Positions 1-9,880 of a stretch of 64,000 nt of DNA are shown one piece after another. Below the pieces are notes generated by a model. It made no database searches. It was not told the origin of the DNA and saw only the letters and a program-made list of their open reading frames with translations. This DNA is from Agapetus fuscipes (taxonomy: Eukaryota; Arthropoda; Insecta; Trichoptera; Glossosomatidae). A program made the translations under genes and the position numbers. The stretch covers positions 5,766,001 to 5,830,000 of the forward strand of contig OX637343.1 of the NCBI GenBank assembly GCA_951799405.1, in the 5' to 3' direction. Numbering within the stretch: the first letter of the stretch is position 1; every line of letters starts with the position of its first letter.

Positions 1-369
1 CATTTTGAGATAAATCTACATCCATTCTGCCGAGCTTTGAAAGTTGCTGTCTGGTTGACATAGTATGAAGTTTGCTTATGTTTTGCAATGGAGCTCCCAC
101 ACTCCTCCCCCACCATGATTTTTACTGTAAGCGCTCCCAGAGCTCAAATGAGCTCCCCGAACATTGCCCATGTCTCCAGAATGAGCCATGATAGACTTCT
201 CGCAACATGACTTATAAGATAATCTGCATACTTAAGTACTTGTTTTTTTTTAAATCTAGATATTTTTAAATGAATGCTTAAAGCCATTTAAATGTACATA
301 TTGGAAGCAATTTAGAATACAATAAAATCTTCCGCCATTAAAATGTAAATGGCATCTATAATCTCGTTA
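1..369. other. Intron, nothing recognised
   Basis: AT-rich sequence upstream of the first repeat. No exon of the PMCA N terminus and no known repeat could be identified. Confidence 0.6.
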
Positions 370-600
370 CCTTAAAGATAAAACTGAATGAGTGACATAT
401 TAAGCCAAAAAGGGTATCTTAGATAAATGCACCTTTTTTCCCTATTTTTTTACGAGAGAAAACACTACAAAATTGTGAAAATCTTGTAGATTAGAAGTTG
501 CCATGAGCACTTCCTTGTAATTAGTTCACTTACTATGAAAAGTTTTATCCACGATTTCTCAAATCAGTGAATCAGCACTTATTCAGTTTTACCTTTAAGG
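370..600. mobile_element. TA-flanked MITE, copy 1 (CCTTAAAGGTAAAACTG family)
   Basis: Short element with inverted ends CCTTAAAGATAAAACTGA and TCAGTTTTACCTTTAAGG, next to TA on the left and a diverged TG on the right. Other copies are at 17207-17451 and 54982-55221, and a copy split by a 2.4-kb insertion is at 6878-9499. A TA duplication is what Tc1/mariner-type elements produce; the superfamily is not certain. Confidence 0.75.
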
Positions 601-634
601 TGGTGGTTTTACCATTAAAATAAAGCATTTAAGT

Positions 635-1097
635 CAGGGGTCTTCAACCTTTTTTAGTGCAAGGGCCAAACATCGATAACACATCGTCCGAAGGGCCACA
701 ACTTTTCACGACACTTTACCACTTTATCAATAAAATAAAATACATATGTACATAATTTCAAATTTTACTAATCTTTATTGGTTGATTAAAGACATTGTTT
801 ATTTTTTACAGGTTTGTCAATATTTGTTTTCATTTTTGTGGTTACAACCCGCAGACTACCTTCCAGATGTGCATCGTGGGCGGACTCACTCCTGCGGCGA
901 GCGAGCGAGACGCACTCATATGTGTGAAAGAGTGGCATTGCAAATGCTGACGATTGCGAGTCGTATATCACTCGTATATATATATCGCATATCACGGGGC
1001 GCGATATTCTATTTTTTTAGCCTCTGGTGGCCGCGGGCCGCAAGAAATTAGCTGGCGGGCCACATGAGGCCCGAGGGCCGCGGGTTGAAGACCTTAG
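635..1097. mobile_element. hAT-type non-autonomous element, 8-bp TSD ATTTAAGT
   Basis: Ends are CAGGGGTCTTCAACC and GGTTGAAGACCTTAG. Perfect 8-bp direct repeats ATTTAAGT flank it at 627-634 and 1098-1105. Both the ends and the 8-bp duplication are typical of hAT transposons. The interior is GC-rich near the ends and has no transposase. Confidence 0.88.
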
Positions 1098-1146
1098 ATT
1101 TAAGTAATACTTCAATGTTTTATTCTTCATAATAGGCATTTATGTT

Positions 1147-1206
1147 GTATTGGGTGTAAGTCAAGGATGCAAGCTGAGTCCATTATTGTTCAACATGTTT
1201 ATGAAA
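1147..1206 (+). pseudogene. LINE reverse-transcriptase motif relic next to exon 1
   Basis: Twenty codons read [20 protein letters not shown], the GxxQGxxLSPLLFN block of non-LTR reverse transcriptases (motif B region). No further RT sequence is visible on either side. It ends 24 nt before PMCA exon 1. Confidence 0.7.
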
Positions 1207-1230
1207 TGATGATTTTTGTTTGCATTGCAG

Positions 1231-1348
1231 CGCCTGAAGATGAAGAGGCCCACTACGCGTGGATTGAGGGTCTGGCCATCCTTATATCAGTTATTGTGGT
1301 GGTGATAGTAACAGCATTCAATGATTACACAAAAGAAAGACAATTTAG
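1231..1348 (+). CDS. PMCA: PMCA exon 1 of window: M2 helix and start of actuator domain
   Basis: Encodes the acidic extracellular M1-M2 loop end ([10 protein letters not shown]), helix M2 (a run of I/L/V ending VTAFNDY) and the basic cytosolic start of the actuator domain (KERQFR). The protein is a plasma-membrane Ca2+-ATPase that exports cytosolic Ca2+ at the cost of ATP. Acceptor TTGCATTGCAG and donor AG|GTGAGC bound it. It opens with the last two bases of a codon begun in an upstream exon outside the window and ends two bases into the Arg codon completed by exon 2. The in-frame ATG at 1167 lies in intron and LINE sequence and is not a start codon. Confidence 0.95.
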
Positions 1349-1454
1349 GTGAGCACCAATAACTCGTTACATCGTATGCTTCAGCAGTTGGGAAGGTCGA
1401 TAACAATGCCAGTTTCATCATAGTCTTGTCTTCAGTACGGATTTAAAAAAATGC

Positions 1455-1972
1455 AACAGTGTAACTACTTGCTGCATTTTCCCTGAAGCAGTCACATTTG
1501 CCAAGTGAACCTATTTATTTTTACAGGTAATGGGGCCAGCAGGCGTGTGTATTGGGTAAAGGCAAATATATTTCTGAATAAATATTTTGTTCTTGTCTAA
1601 ACAACAAGACATTAAAAAGTAACTTAATTGCTTACAATTACTCAAATTAAAGCATAAATTTTAATTTTCTATTTTAATTTCAAGGTTAAATGTACTTTTT
1701 ATCAATTTTTTCCTACCTTATAAATAAATATGCCTGTATGAGATGCACGCCCCTGGGGGCCAGCCTTTTTCAGTTAAAGTGGAGGTTTTCCAAGCTAACG
1801 AGGAGGCTGCTACTCATTTCTTGTGAAGGCTGAGTAAACCTTGCCGGTATTTTATTTAGGGTTTTAAATAAACACTGAAACAGGAAATCATTTCTGACAC
1901 CCTCGGTGGGATTAAGACCCGAGCTCTCAGCATGGAATGCAAGCACTCTACCAACTGAACTATCGACCAGAT
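1455..1972 (-). mobile_element. SINE-A copy split by a hAT MITE
   Basis: Reverse-strand copy of the ~330-bp tRNA-derived SINE-A: the tRNA-like head with A and B boxes is at the right, the AAGAAGTTACACT tail at the left. A 216-bp hAT MITE interrupts it and duplicates eight SINE bases (GGGGCCAG), so the SINE is the older insertion. Confidence 0.8.
1540..1755. mobile_element. 216-bp hAT MITE, TSD GGGGCCAG
   Basis: Ends CAGGCGTGTGTATTGGG and GATGCACGCCCCTG form an imperfect inverted repeat. Perfect 8-bp duplications GGGGCCAG lie at 1532-1539 and 1756-1763. A sister copy of identical length is at 20393-20608. Confidence 0.9.
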
Positions 1973-2154
1973 TTAGCGCATGATTTTAAGCAAAATTGTG
2001 AAGTCATTCCCCTACAATATTTTTTTTTTTTAATTCAAATTAATACATTGTTTTGTATCATTTAATAACCGACTTTTAAGTGTTCTCCATGGTTATTAGA
2101 CCCACAACGATTCTTTTCATAATTTAGTGAATTTGTTGATCTGTCGTTTTGCAG

Positions 2155-2320
2155 AGGTTTACAATCCCGGATAGAGGGCGAGCACAAATTCTCCGTGATC
2201 CGACAAGGGGAGGTGAAGCAGGTCTCTGTGGGGGACATAGTGGTGGGGGACATCTGCCAGATCAAATATGGAGACTTGCTGCCGGCCGACGGGGTCCTCA
2301 TCCAAAGCAACGATCTCAAG
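2155..2320 (+). CDS. PMCA: PMCA exon 2: actuator domain
   Basis: Continues the frame from exon 1 (AG|A completes Arg) and reads [20 protein letters not shown], then the [22 protein letters not shown] block typical of P2B ATPases. This is the beta-strand core of the actuator (A) domain, which later dephosphorylates the enzyme. Acceptor CGTTTTGCAG, donor AAG|GTCAGT, phase 0 out. No stop codon or frame break. Family assignment rests on the near-invariant GDLLPADG motif and on continuity with the exons on both sides. Confidence 0.96.
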
Positions 2321-2341
2321 GTCAGTCCAACTATAATAATA

Positions 2342-2592
2342 ATAATCTAATCTATAATCTAAGTTGCAAGGATATATTCATTTAAAGCTCTCAGATGTAA
2401 GCCCACAAACCAACAAGTGTAGTTCGCGCTTACAAATGCTGAATGTGTACTTACAAATAAAATCCAAACCTCAAATGAACATAAGCCCCACAACTTTTGC
2501 CGACCTTCCCTGAAACAGGGGTAACATTGGCAAAGTGAACCATTTTTTACAGTATGGGTGGTCAGCCTCATACCAACCTATAAGTCAAGGAA
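2342..2592 (-). repeat. R1 repeat, full-length copy
   Basis: Member of the most common repeat of the window (R1, ~250 bp): one end CCTTGACTTATAGGTTGG, the other a short run related to (TAGATT)n. No inverted ends and no clear tRNA-like boxes are seen. The fixed start and tandem tail suggest a retroposon such as a SINE or a LINE-derived piece. Confidence 0.8.
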
Positions 2593-2908
2593 TATGAATA
2601 AAAAATTACATTTAAATATATAAAAGAACAAAACCTTACAAAGAAATCTATACAAAATAAATTGCACAGAATCTGTACTCGACTTTCTTGCAAAAATTTA
2701 CCCACTGTATGACGTATGTAAAGCTAGAATCATCTACCAGCTTATGCCGTTTCAATAAAAATGTAATATATCAATAATAAATCAATTTTATTCCACCGCG
2801 GTGTGTACCTGCATACTCGTACAATATGGATATAGGCATATAAATACTTAAATGAATATAAATATTTTGTTGATTTATTTGAAAAAGTACCAATTACACA
2901 AGAAAGAT

Positions 2909-2945
2909 CCTCGACTCATAGGTTGGTATGAAGCTGACCTCAGTA
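2909..2945 (+). repeat. R1 repeat, 5' fragment
   Basis: The first ~37 bp of R1 (CCTCGACTCATAGGTTGG). It abuts the tail of a reverse-strand LINE fragment, beyond which a full R1 copy starts at 3572. Confidence 0.6.
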
Positions 2946-3571
2946 CTGTACTGTACTGTATCCTGCCACCGTTTCATTAGGGGTGGCCGGTACCTCCGCA
3001 GATGCGCCTCCACTTTTTGCTGTCATCACCTTTTTCATACATACTCTTCTCTTATTCTCACTCTGCAGAATCCATTATTTCGCAATCTCACCTATTTGGT
3101 CTAACCATTCTTTCCTCAGCCTTCCCCTTCTGCGCTTTCCTCTGACATTTCCTTTGTACACTTTCTTCGTTAGTTGTTCATCATCCTTTCTTTCAAGATG
3201 TCTGAACCATCTCATCGTACTTTTTTGTACTTTCATTCTCATATTCTCTTTTATACCACACTCGTTCATCACTCAAGCATTACGTACTCTATCACTCAGT
3301 GTCTTTCCAGCCATTGCTCTCAGGTAAGCCATTTCAACCGTACTTACATACTTTACTCAGCTCACATTCATTAAGCCTCACTTCCACCAACCAATATGCC
3401 ATTGTGGACCGCCGATCTCATATTCTTCGTAAGTTTCCTATTTCTTGCAATTCTTCCAATCGTTTCCATTACACTTCTTCCTCTACTAGCGCGCTTTTCC
3501 AATTATTTCGTCAATTTCGCATTCGACTCAAATTTGCTTCCCAGATAATCAAATTCTTTCACGACCTCCAT
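2946..3571 (-). pseudogene. LINE C-terminal fragment with (TACAG)n tail
   Basis: Reverse-strand coding relic resembling the C terminus of RTE-like LINE ORFs: residues such as MRWFRHLERKDDEQLTKKVY and RGRLRKEWLDQIGEIAK. The 3' end reads GGCCACCCCTAATG and runs into a tandem GTACTGTACTGTA (TACAG on the coding strand). The upstream part is broken by stop codons and shifts. Confidence 0.75.
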
Positions 3572-3829
3572 TCCTTGACTTATAGGTTGGTATGAGGCTG
3601 ACCACCCATACTGTAAAAAATGGTTCACTTTGCCAATGTCACCCCTGTTTCAGGGAAGGTCGGCAAAAGTTGTGGGGCTTATGTTCATTTGAGGTTTGGA
3701 TTTTATTTGTAAGTACACTTTCAGCATTTGTAAGCGCGAACTACACTTGTTGGTTTGTGGGCATACATCTGAGAGCTTTAAATGAATATATCCTTGCAAC
3801 TTAGATTATAGATTATAGATTATTATAGA
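3572..3829 (+). repeat. R1 repeat, full-length forward copy
   Basis: Reference copy of R1: TTCCTTGACTTATAGGTTGG at the start and a GATTATAGATTATAGATT tail. Fragments not listed separately are at 3890-4092, 9566-9640, 16034-16101 plus 16300-16345, 18386-18610, 24777-24925, 36282-36490, 46668-46760, 47772-47850 and 57751-57846. Confidence 0.8.
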
Positions 3830-4235
3830 CCTCCACTCTTTTTTCATTCAGTCTTTATCTCAATTTTCTCGCATTTCTCAGTCCTCCCAAAGTGTAAAAA
3901 ATAATTCACTTTGTCAATGTCACCCCTGTTTCAAGGAAGGTCGGCAAGAGTTGCAAGTTTTATGTTTAATTTGTAAGTACAAATTCAGCATTCGTTAGCG
4001 CGAACTTACACATACCTGTTTGTGGGCATGCATTTCATATTAGTTTTGAATGTTTATATTTCATTGCAACTTATATTCTAGATTATTATAGATGGTCATT
4101 GAACCCTTTTGTATGCAAACTAGTACTTTGTATGGTGGGTAAACTTTTTAGTTATATTTTGAAAAAGTAACGACTGATTATTATTGGTATTTATAAAATT
4201 TTAAGAATCGCAGCCATTTATCTATTTTTAACCCT

Positions 4236-4575
4236 TTGACTTTTAAGGTACAAAAGAATGTGATGAGATGGTTTGGGCATGTGGAAAGAATGAACGATGA
4301 TAGACTGACAAAGTATGTATACAAAGAAAGTGTGAAAGGAAAAAGAGGGAAGGGACGACCGAGAAAAGTATGGAGTGATCAGATTGAGGAGATTGTGAAA
4401 GAATGGGATATACAAAGTGAGCGTAAAAGAAGAAAATGCATGAAAAAGGTGATGGATATGAATGAATTGAAAGAGGTATGTAAGGATAGGAAAAAATGGA
4501 GGCAACTCTGCAGAGGCTCTGGCCACCCCTAGCGGAATGGCGACAGAGTTACAGTTACAGTTACAGTTACTACCA
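4236..4575 (+). pseudogene. LINE C-terminal fragment with (GTTACA)n tail
   Basis: Ninety-eight codons open, including VMRWFGHVERMNDDRLTKYV, GKGRPRKVWSDQIEEIVKEW and MNELKEVCKDRKKWRQLC, then GGCCACCCCTAGCGG and four GTTACA units. It is the 3' end of a LINE truncated at its 5' side. A near-identical shorter copy is at 16102-16296. Confidence 0.85.
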
Positions 4576-4721
4576 AGAAAATTGCTAATACATTTTGTAT
4601 GGAAAATTTTCACTCTGTATGGCGGCTATACTTTTGATTCACTTTTTGGAAAAAATAATGATGGCAATATATAGGTTATTATAATTATTTTACATTTGTA
4701 CTACATTATTTTTTTATTAAC

Positions 4722-5400
4722 CCTCTAACTGCCGAGAATTTTTCCATTATTTTTTTCTTTTATATGGCAACTCCCTAAATCGAGATTATGATGAAGAAAT
4801 GATTATAATTATTAGATAGCACTATTATATAAATGGATTCACAAAAAATTTCAGAAAAATCGTCGGAGCCGTTTTTGAGAAAATCGCATTTTAAATTTTC
4901 AGCTCTTCGGAAGCCATCTTGAATTTTCAAAAAAGTAAAAAAAAAATGATTACGAATTAAAGTGATAAGCTTGTTCTTTCTATCAAATCTAAAACAAATT
5001 CAAATATCTTGCATTTTAATAGGTTTTTGTAATATTTTCGATTTAAAATTTCAGGTCGTGTAAACGGTGCTTTATATTTATTTTTTCAAAAAATTTTTTT
5101 TGTAAATTTGTAGAAATGTATGTTGTCCGTAATATTGTAGAACATTATATTTTTGTTGACCCCTTAACTGTCGAGAAAATCACAATCGTTTGTTTTTTTC
5201 ATATGGCAGCCCATAGACACAGATTAGTAAGAGTATTGCCATAACTAATTTATTAAGTTAAAAACTAATAAATGGCAACTCTGAAAATTTAAAAAAAAAT
5301 CTTGGAGCCGTTTTTGAGAAAAGTGCAATTTTATGTTTTTTTTGTATGGCAGCCATCTTGAATTTTCAAGTTGGTGTAATGCCATGTTATTCATACTTAA
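4722..5400. repeat. Two related ~220-bp blocks in direct orientation
   Basis: Blocks starting at about 4722 and 5159 share the order CCCTCTAACTGCCGAG / CCCCTTAACTGTCGAG, ATATGGCAACTCC-like text, GGAGCCGTTTTTGAGAAAA and GCCATCTTGAATTTTCA. They are diverged tandem copies with a spacer of about 220 bp and contain no coding potential. Confidence 0.65.
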
Positions 5401-5467
5401 TACATGTCCAAAAAAGTTGATGTAGCCAAAATTTGGTATCTCTAGGTCTTATACTTTGGAAAGTGAC

Positions 5468-5521
5468 ACACACACATACATACATACATACATACATACA
5501 TACATACATACATACATACAG
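5468..5521. repeat. (CATA)n microsatellite
   Basis: An ACAC start is followed by about twelve CATA units, then CAGACGGACG. Around 5630 there is a small hairpin, TATAGCCTTCGGCTATA. Confidence 0.95.
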
Positions 5522-5660
5522 ACGGACGTTTTTGAAAGATAGTGTTTTTTGGCATGTCCTGCACCAGGACAACTCATTTCCGTGAAAACCTCAAAATTTT
5601 TTTTTTACACCAAATCATAACTTTCTTTATAGCCTTCGGCTATAGCAAGAAAGTAAAAAG

Positions 5661-6399
5661 TCAGAAATTTCCTATGCAATAAATGTAGCAAATGAATACA
5701 CCAACATTAAAAATCACCATTGCAGATTAGCCGCCACTTCTTCCTGTCCTTGCACACTTCTTTCATTTCATCCAGAGTCATAACCTTTTTCATGCAAGTC
5801 CTCCTTTTATTATGACTCTGGATATCCCATTCATTCGCTATTTCAGAAATTTGATCCTTCCATACTTTTCTCGGTCTTCCTCTACCACGACATCCATCTA
5901 TTTTAGCAACATATACTTTCTTCGTCAATCTTTCATCACTCATTCTCTCCATATGCCCGAACCATCTTAACATACTTCTTTTAATCTTCACTTTCACACT
6001 TTCCCTTACACCACATTCTTCTCTTACAAAATCATTCCTCACTCTGTCACTTCGTTTTTTCCCAATCATACTTCTTAGATAGTCCATTTCTACTGTATGG
6101 ACTTTACTAATTTCCCTTTCACTCACCGTCCAGGCTTCACTTCCATACATCAAGGTTGGCACTAGTATACCACCGTGCACCGCCAATCTAACATTTTTTG
6201 AGAGATTCTGGTTCCTGGCGATGCTAGCGGTAGCACCCAGTACGCACCTGCCTTTCATTATTCTTCTTTCAAATTCACCGGTCATTCTTCCATCTTTTTC
6301 AAACTTACTTCCCAGGTATACAAACTCATTTACGACATCAACATTCATTCCATTAATTTTAAATTCATAATTCATACTTTCATCATCTCTTTCAAAATA
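5661..6399 (-). pseudogene. LINE ORF2 C-terminal fragment, open for 222 codons
   Basis: A reverse-strand frame carries EFVYLGSKFEKDGRMTGEFE, LVPTLMYGSEAWTVSEREIS, MLRWFGHMERMSDERLTKKV and RGRGRPRKVWKDQISEIANE. These follow the order of the region after the YADD box in RTE-like LINEs. The catalytic RT core is absent, so this is a 5'-truncated copy. The 3' flank is shared with the fragment at 21826-22258. Confidence 0.85.
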
Positions 6400-6460
6400 A
6401 TGTAGTACAAAAAAAAGCGCTCACCAAATAAATCACCCTAATATTATTATTATACCTATT
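6400..6460 (+). repeat. SINE-B tail fragment
   Basis: AGCGCTCACCAAATAAATCA followed by CCTAATATTATTATT is the 3' end of SINE-B. It ends about 25 nt before the acceptor of PMCA exon 3. Confidence 0.6.
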
Positions 6461-6486
6461 AAATCCTTTTGTTACACCCTGTCTAG

Positions 6487-6697
6487 GTGGATGAATCATC
6501 CCTCACAGGAGAGTCGGACCATGTGAAAAAGGGGGAGAGCTTTGACCCCATGGTGCTGAGTGGCACGCACGTCATGGAAGGCTCCGGCAAGATGCTGGTG
6601 ACGGCCGTGGGGGTCAACTCACAGGCCGGCATCATCTTCACCCTGCTGGGGGCCGCGGTGGACCAGCACGAGCAGCACGCCAAGAAAATGAAGAAGG
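6487..6697 (+). CDS. PMCA: PMCA exon 3: actuator domain with DESSLTGES
   Basis: Starts [16 protein letters not shown], which contains the TGES loop that catalyses dephosphorylation in all P-type ATPases. It continues through [37 protein letters not shown] and the basic KKMKK segment. Length is 211 nt, acceptor GTCTAG, donor G|GTACGA, leaving phase 1. The trailing G can join either the 36-nt exon 4 (giving Glu) or exon 5 (giving Gly), so both splice forms stay in frame. Confidence 0.97.
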
Positions 6698-7815
6698 GTA
6701 CGAAGACTTGATCATGTTATACGTTACACTGAAGGAAATTTAGAGGTTATGGATACAATGTTCTGTACCCGGCGTATTAAAGATTGCATAAACCTCACAT
6801 TTTTAATCTATAATCTATGTTAAGAAAACCTCTTTCTCAAATTTGAGAAACTGACATAAATTCAGAGTAATTTACGATCTTAAAGGTAAAACTGAATAAG
6901 TGCTGATTTACTGATTTTATAAATTGTGGATAAAACATTGCGGATATCTTCTCATAGTTAGTGAACTAATTATAAGAAAGTGCTCATGAAAAACTTCTAA
7001 ACTTGGTTTTCTCTTGGAAAATAGGGAAAAAGGAGCATTTATCTCAGAAACCCATGTCACTCATTCCATGAAAAACGCTACCGTATGCCTCACAAACAAA
7101 GTTGCACAAACAATGTCATTTATTTTTTAGTATAATAGAAAAAGATGTAAATTTATATATGCGAAAGAAAAACAAGACATTTATGTTGGTTTTATAATTT
7201 TTCTACCATGTCAAAGTTGAGCAACGTGTAAGGGATTATAAAGGAGATTTATAATACTAGACGGTGGCAACTATCATACAGCTAACTGTCATGTTACGGT
7301 GATACTGACACTTCACTAGTTTGGGAAATTTCCAGAACTTCACATGAGAGTGGTTGTTATGTTATAAAAGTTCGAATTTCAATTATTAAAAGGTATTTCC
7401 GACAGATCAGCATCAAAGTAACACCCGTTACACAAAACAGGTAAAAGTTAATTTCATTACTTCATTTTACAAGTAATTAAGGTCAAGCTTTGTGAAAGTA
7501 AGGGTATGTTTGTAACTTATTTGTAAATACATCGAGTTTTGATGTAAACATAATCTAAGGTGTTTTATTTAAATTCAAAATGTTGTAACACCCGTGACAT
7601 TACGGGTGTTACGTAAATATATTGTCTTGGTAATGTGTTTTTTTATTACTGTATTTACTTGTAAATATAACCAGTAGTATTTTGTAGTGTTTTATAGTGT
7701 TACCAGTCTATGTTGGCGTTTAGTATTATCTCAAAATTGCCTAAATATTACATGTAGTATACATTTCTGTTAAAATTTTGATTAGAATGGATTGTAAATC
7801 CCAACTTCGCTTAAG

Positions 7816-8300
7816 TTGAGTAAACGCCCCAGCCATTTTGGTTGGCAGGACATCAGAAATGCTGTTAAAATAGTCATTATGGACACAAATTGTGACATCT
7901 GGGACGACGAAGATCTGCAGCCCGTAGCAATGCTGAAAAACATTACAGCTGAAGAAATTTTACAGCCTGGATGTTCAGGACTTAATGCTGAGAAAGTTCC
8001 ATACACCGACATAATGTACAGATTCAGAAGATGAAGCGGAACGATTCGCTTTAGTTCCTCACAAGTCAAAAACATTCAACCAGGTGTTTTCATACTGGCC
8101 AAGATACTTCCTGAAGGCATTCGTAAGCGAAGTATTGTATACAAATATGCTGGTGTATGCCAAAGTGGTGTGAGATGGAGAAGTAAGAATAATGTTTTTT
8201 AAGGTGGCTAGAGAATCTGCAAAAATATTTATTTGCAATGAAAAGGTCATCCCCGACATCTTCTTCGAAAACATAATAAGTATTCTACCCAATCCAGCCC
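7816..8300 (+). pseudogene. Decayed transposase C-terminal region (frameshifted)
   Basis: A 72-codon open stretch (KRPSHFGWQDIRNAVKIVIM and further) is followed by a stop, then frames that read GVFILAKILPEGIRKRSIVY and, shifted again, VIPDIFFENIISILPNPALI. The pattern (a GxFVLxKF-like strand, YVGICQ, then a D-I-x-x-x-L-P-x-P end) resembles the tail of insect transposases of the type found at 26357-29946. It is non-functional. Assignment is by pattern memory only. Confidence 0.45.
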
Positions 8301-8302
8301 TC

Positions 8303-8554
8303 ATCTATAATCTATCTATCTATAATCTAAGTTGCAAAGATATATTCATTCAAAGCTCTCAGATGTATGCCCACAAACAAACACGTGTAGTTCGAGCTTA
8401 CAAATGCTGATTGTGTACTTACAAATAAAATCCAAACCTCTAATGAACATAAGCCCTGCAACTCTTGCCGACATTCCCTAAAACAGGGGTGACATTGGCA
8501 AAGTGAACCATTTTTTACAGTATGGGTGGTCAGCCTCATACCAACCTATAAGTC
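8303..8554 (-). repeat. R1 repeat, full-length copy
   Basis: A reverse-strand R1 copy with the tail TCTATAATCTATCTATC at the left and CCAACCTATAAGTC at the right. Confidence 0.8.
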
Positions 8555-8577
8555 TTCACCAAAGGAAACCGTACTTA

Positions 8578-8655
8578 AGAAATCCTGTGCGGGAGACTCC
8601 CTAGATTCTAGAGACTCTAGGGGTCTATGACACTTGTAGTGCCGCAGAGGTGTAC
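8578..8655. repeat. Short repeat shared with 15146-15228
   Basis: Both places carry AATCCTGTGCGGGAGACTCC-like text, then ACTCTAGGGGTCTATGACAC and GTGCCGCAGAGGTGT. The family is not recognised. Confidence 0.6.
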
Positions 8656-8882
8656 GAGCTCGGTCGTCACTACAAAGCACCAATACTCAAGCAAGACCCA
8701 GTTGCTGTAAGGCTGGATGGACCTTTGGTGACTGGTAATTGGTAAAAGTGTGTGAATTTTTCAACCAAGCGAAGAGCAAATTTGAAAATATAAATGGTAT
8801 ATTTTTTGTGCTCCGCCGGGACTCAAACCCACAACCTTCCCATTCAGAGTCCGCAGTGTTACCACTGAGCTACGGACCGGTC
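8650..8882 (-). mobile_element. SINE-B copy
   Basis: A reverse-strand tRNA-derived SINE: GACCGGTCCGTAGCTCAGTG head, a B-box-like GGTTTGAGTCCCGGCGGA and the body with GGTCCATCCAGCCTTACAGC (complement strand). The 3' ATT tail is lost. Confidence 0.75.
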
Positions 8883-9880
8883 AAGTGTGTATGAAAACCG
8901 GATGTAACACCGAACCGGAACACCGGATGTGTATGAAAAATGAAGAAAATGGCTATAAATATTATTTCTTTGTATTTGCCCATTATTATTGTTATTACTT
9001 CAATAAAGCTACATTATTATTTCTTAAAACCGTTGCTTTATTTCGTACTCGTAACACCCGTAACAAAAGCTTGTAACACCCGTTACATTTTCAAAATTAA
9101 AAATTAAAAAAAATAATCACTCAGCATGAAAACTGAGTAATGTTTTAGAATTATAATATACTAAGTTATGCAATTTCAGTTGAAAAAATATAACCTATCT
9201 TTGAAAATTCGCAGAAAAATGCAATTATGTCAGTGTACCCAGGAAGTATGGGAAAAACTGAGTAACACCCGTAACGGGTACTTAAGTTTCATTTTGTCTT
9301 TTTTTACAAATATTAGCCATCCTTTTACTATTGTGTCATCACTAGTAGTGTAAAAGGTATGTGTTAAGTGAATATTACTAATACACTGTCATACAAAATA
9401 CTAGAGATTTTTAATCTTATATGCGTACGATCTGTAACACCCGTTTCATGGAATGAGTGATGTTAGTTTAATTTGTCATATTCAGTTTTACCTTTAAGGT
9501 ATTGAATTATTCTGTATTTGAATGCAATTTTTTCGGAAGTAAAGGATTCCGTTAATTCCCCTCGATTAATAGGTTGGTATAAGGCTGACCTCCCGTGCTG
9601 GAAAAACTTGGTTCACTTTTGCCAATGCCACCCCGGGTTGAGTGATTTAGTTTCCATACATTTTTCTATTTATTCGATTATGAGGAGTTAACGGAATGTT
9701 GTATACTTGAAGTACTTGCGTTAACTAGAATCTTTAGCTATTGAAATGGTCCTTATCCTTTCAGTAGAATCATTATTCAACCAAAGTACCATTCTTTTTG
9801 TGCCACCGAAAATAAATATTTTTATTAAAATTTAATAAATATTTCTATGTATTCGCTTACCTGTTAAAACCTGATGCCGG

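Larger units (their letters stand above)
7059..9460. mobile_element. 2.4-kb DNA transposon with 4-bp TSD ATGT and GTAACACCCG motifs
   Basis: Inverted ends CACTCATTCCATGAAA and TTTCATGGAATGAGTG are flanked by ATGT on both sides. The sequence GTAACACCCG or its complement recurs near 7421, 7587, 7603, 9051, 9073, 9261 and 9434, that is, toward both ends. A coding relic lies at 7816-8300. An R1 copy (8303-8554) and a SINE-B copy (8650-8882) have inserted into it. The superfamily is not established; 4-bp duplications occur in Sola and some other groups. Confidence 0.65.
6878..9499. mobile_element. TA-flanked MITE copy split by a 2.4-kb DNA transposon
   Basis: The left part (6878-7059) matches the first 180 bp of the CCTTAAAGGTAAAACTG MITE family and the right end CAGTTTTACCTTTAAGG is followed by TA. 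The material between them is the element described at 7059-9460. Confidence 0.65.

Noticed and set aside
5707..6375. Possible host gene on the reverse strand (222 codons)
   Set aside because: The protein is the C terminus of a LINE polyprotein, with a sister copy at 21826-22258.
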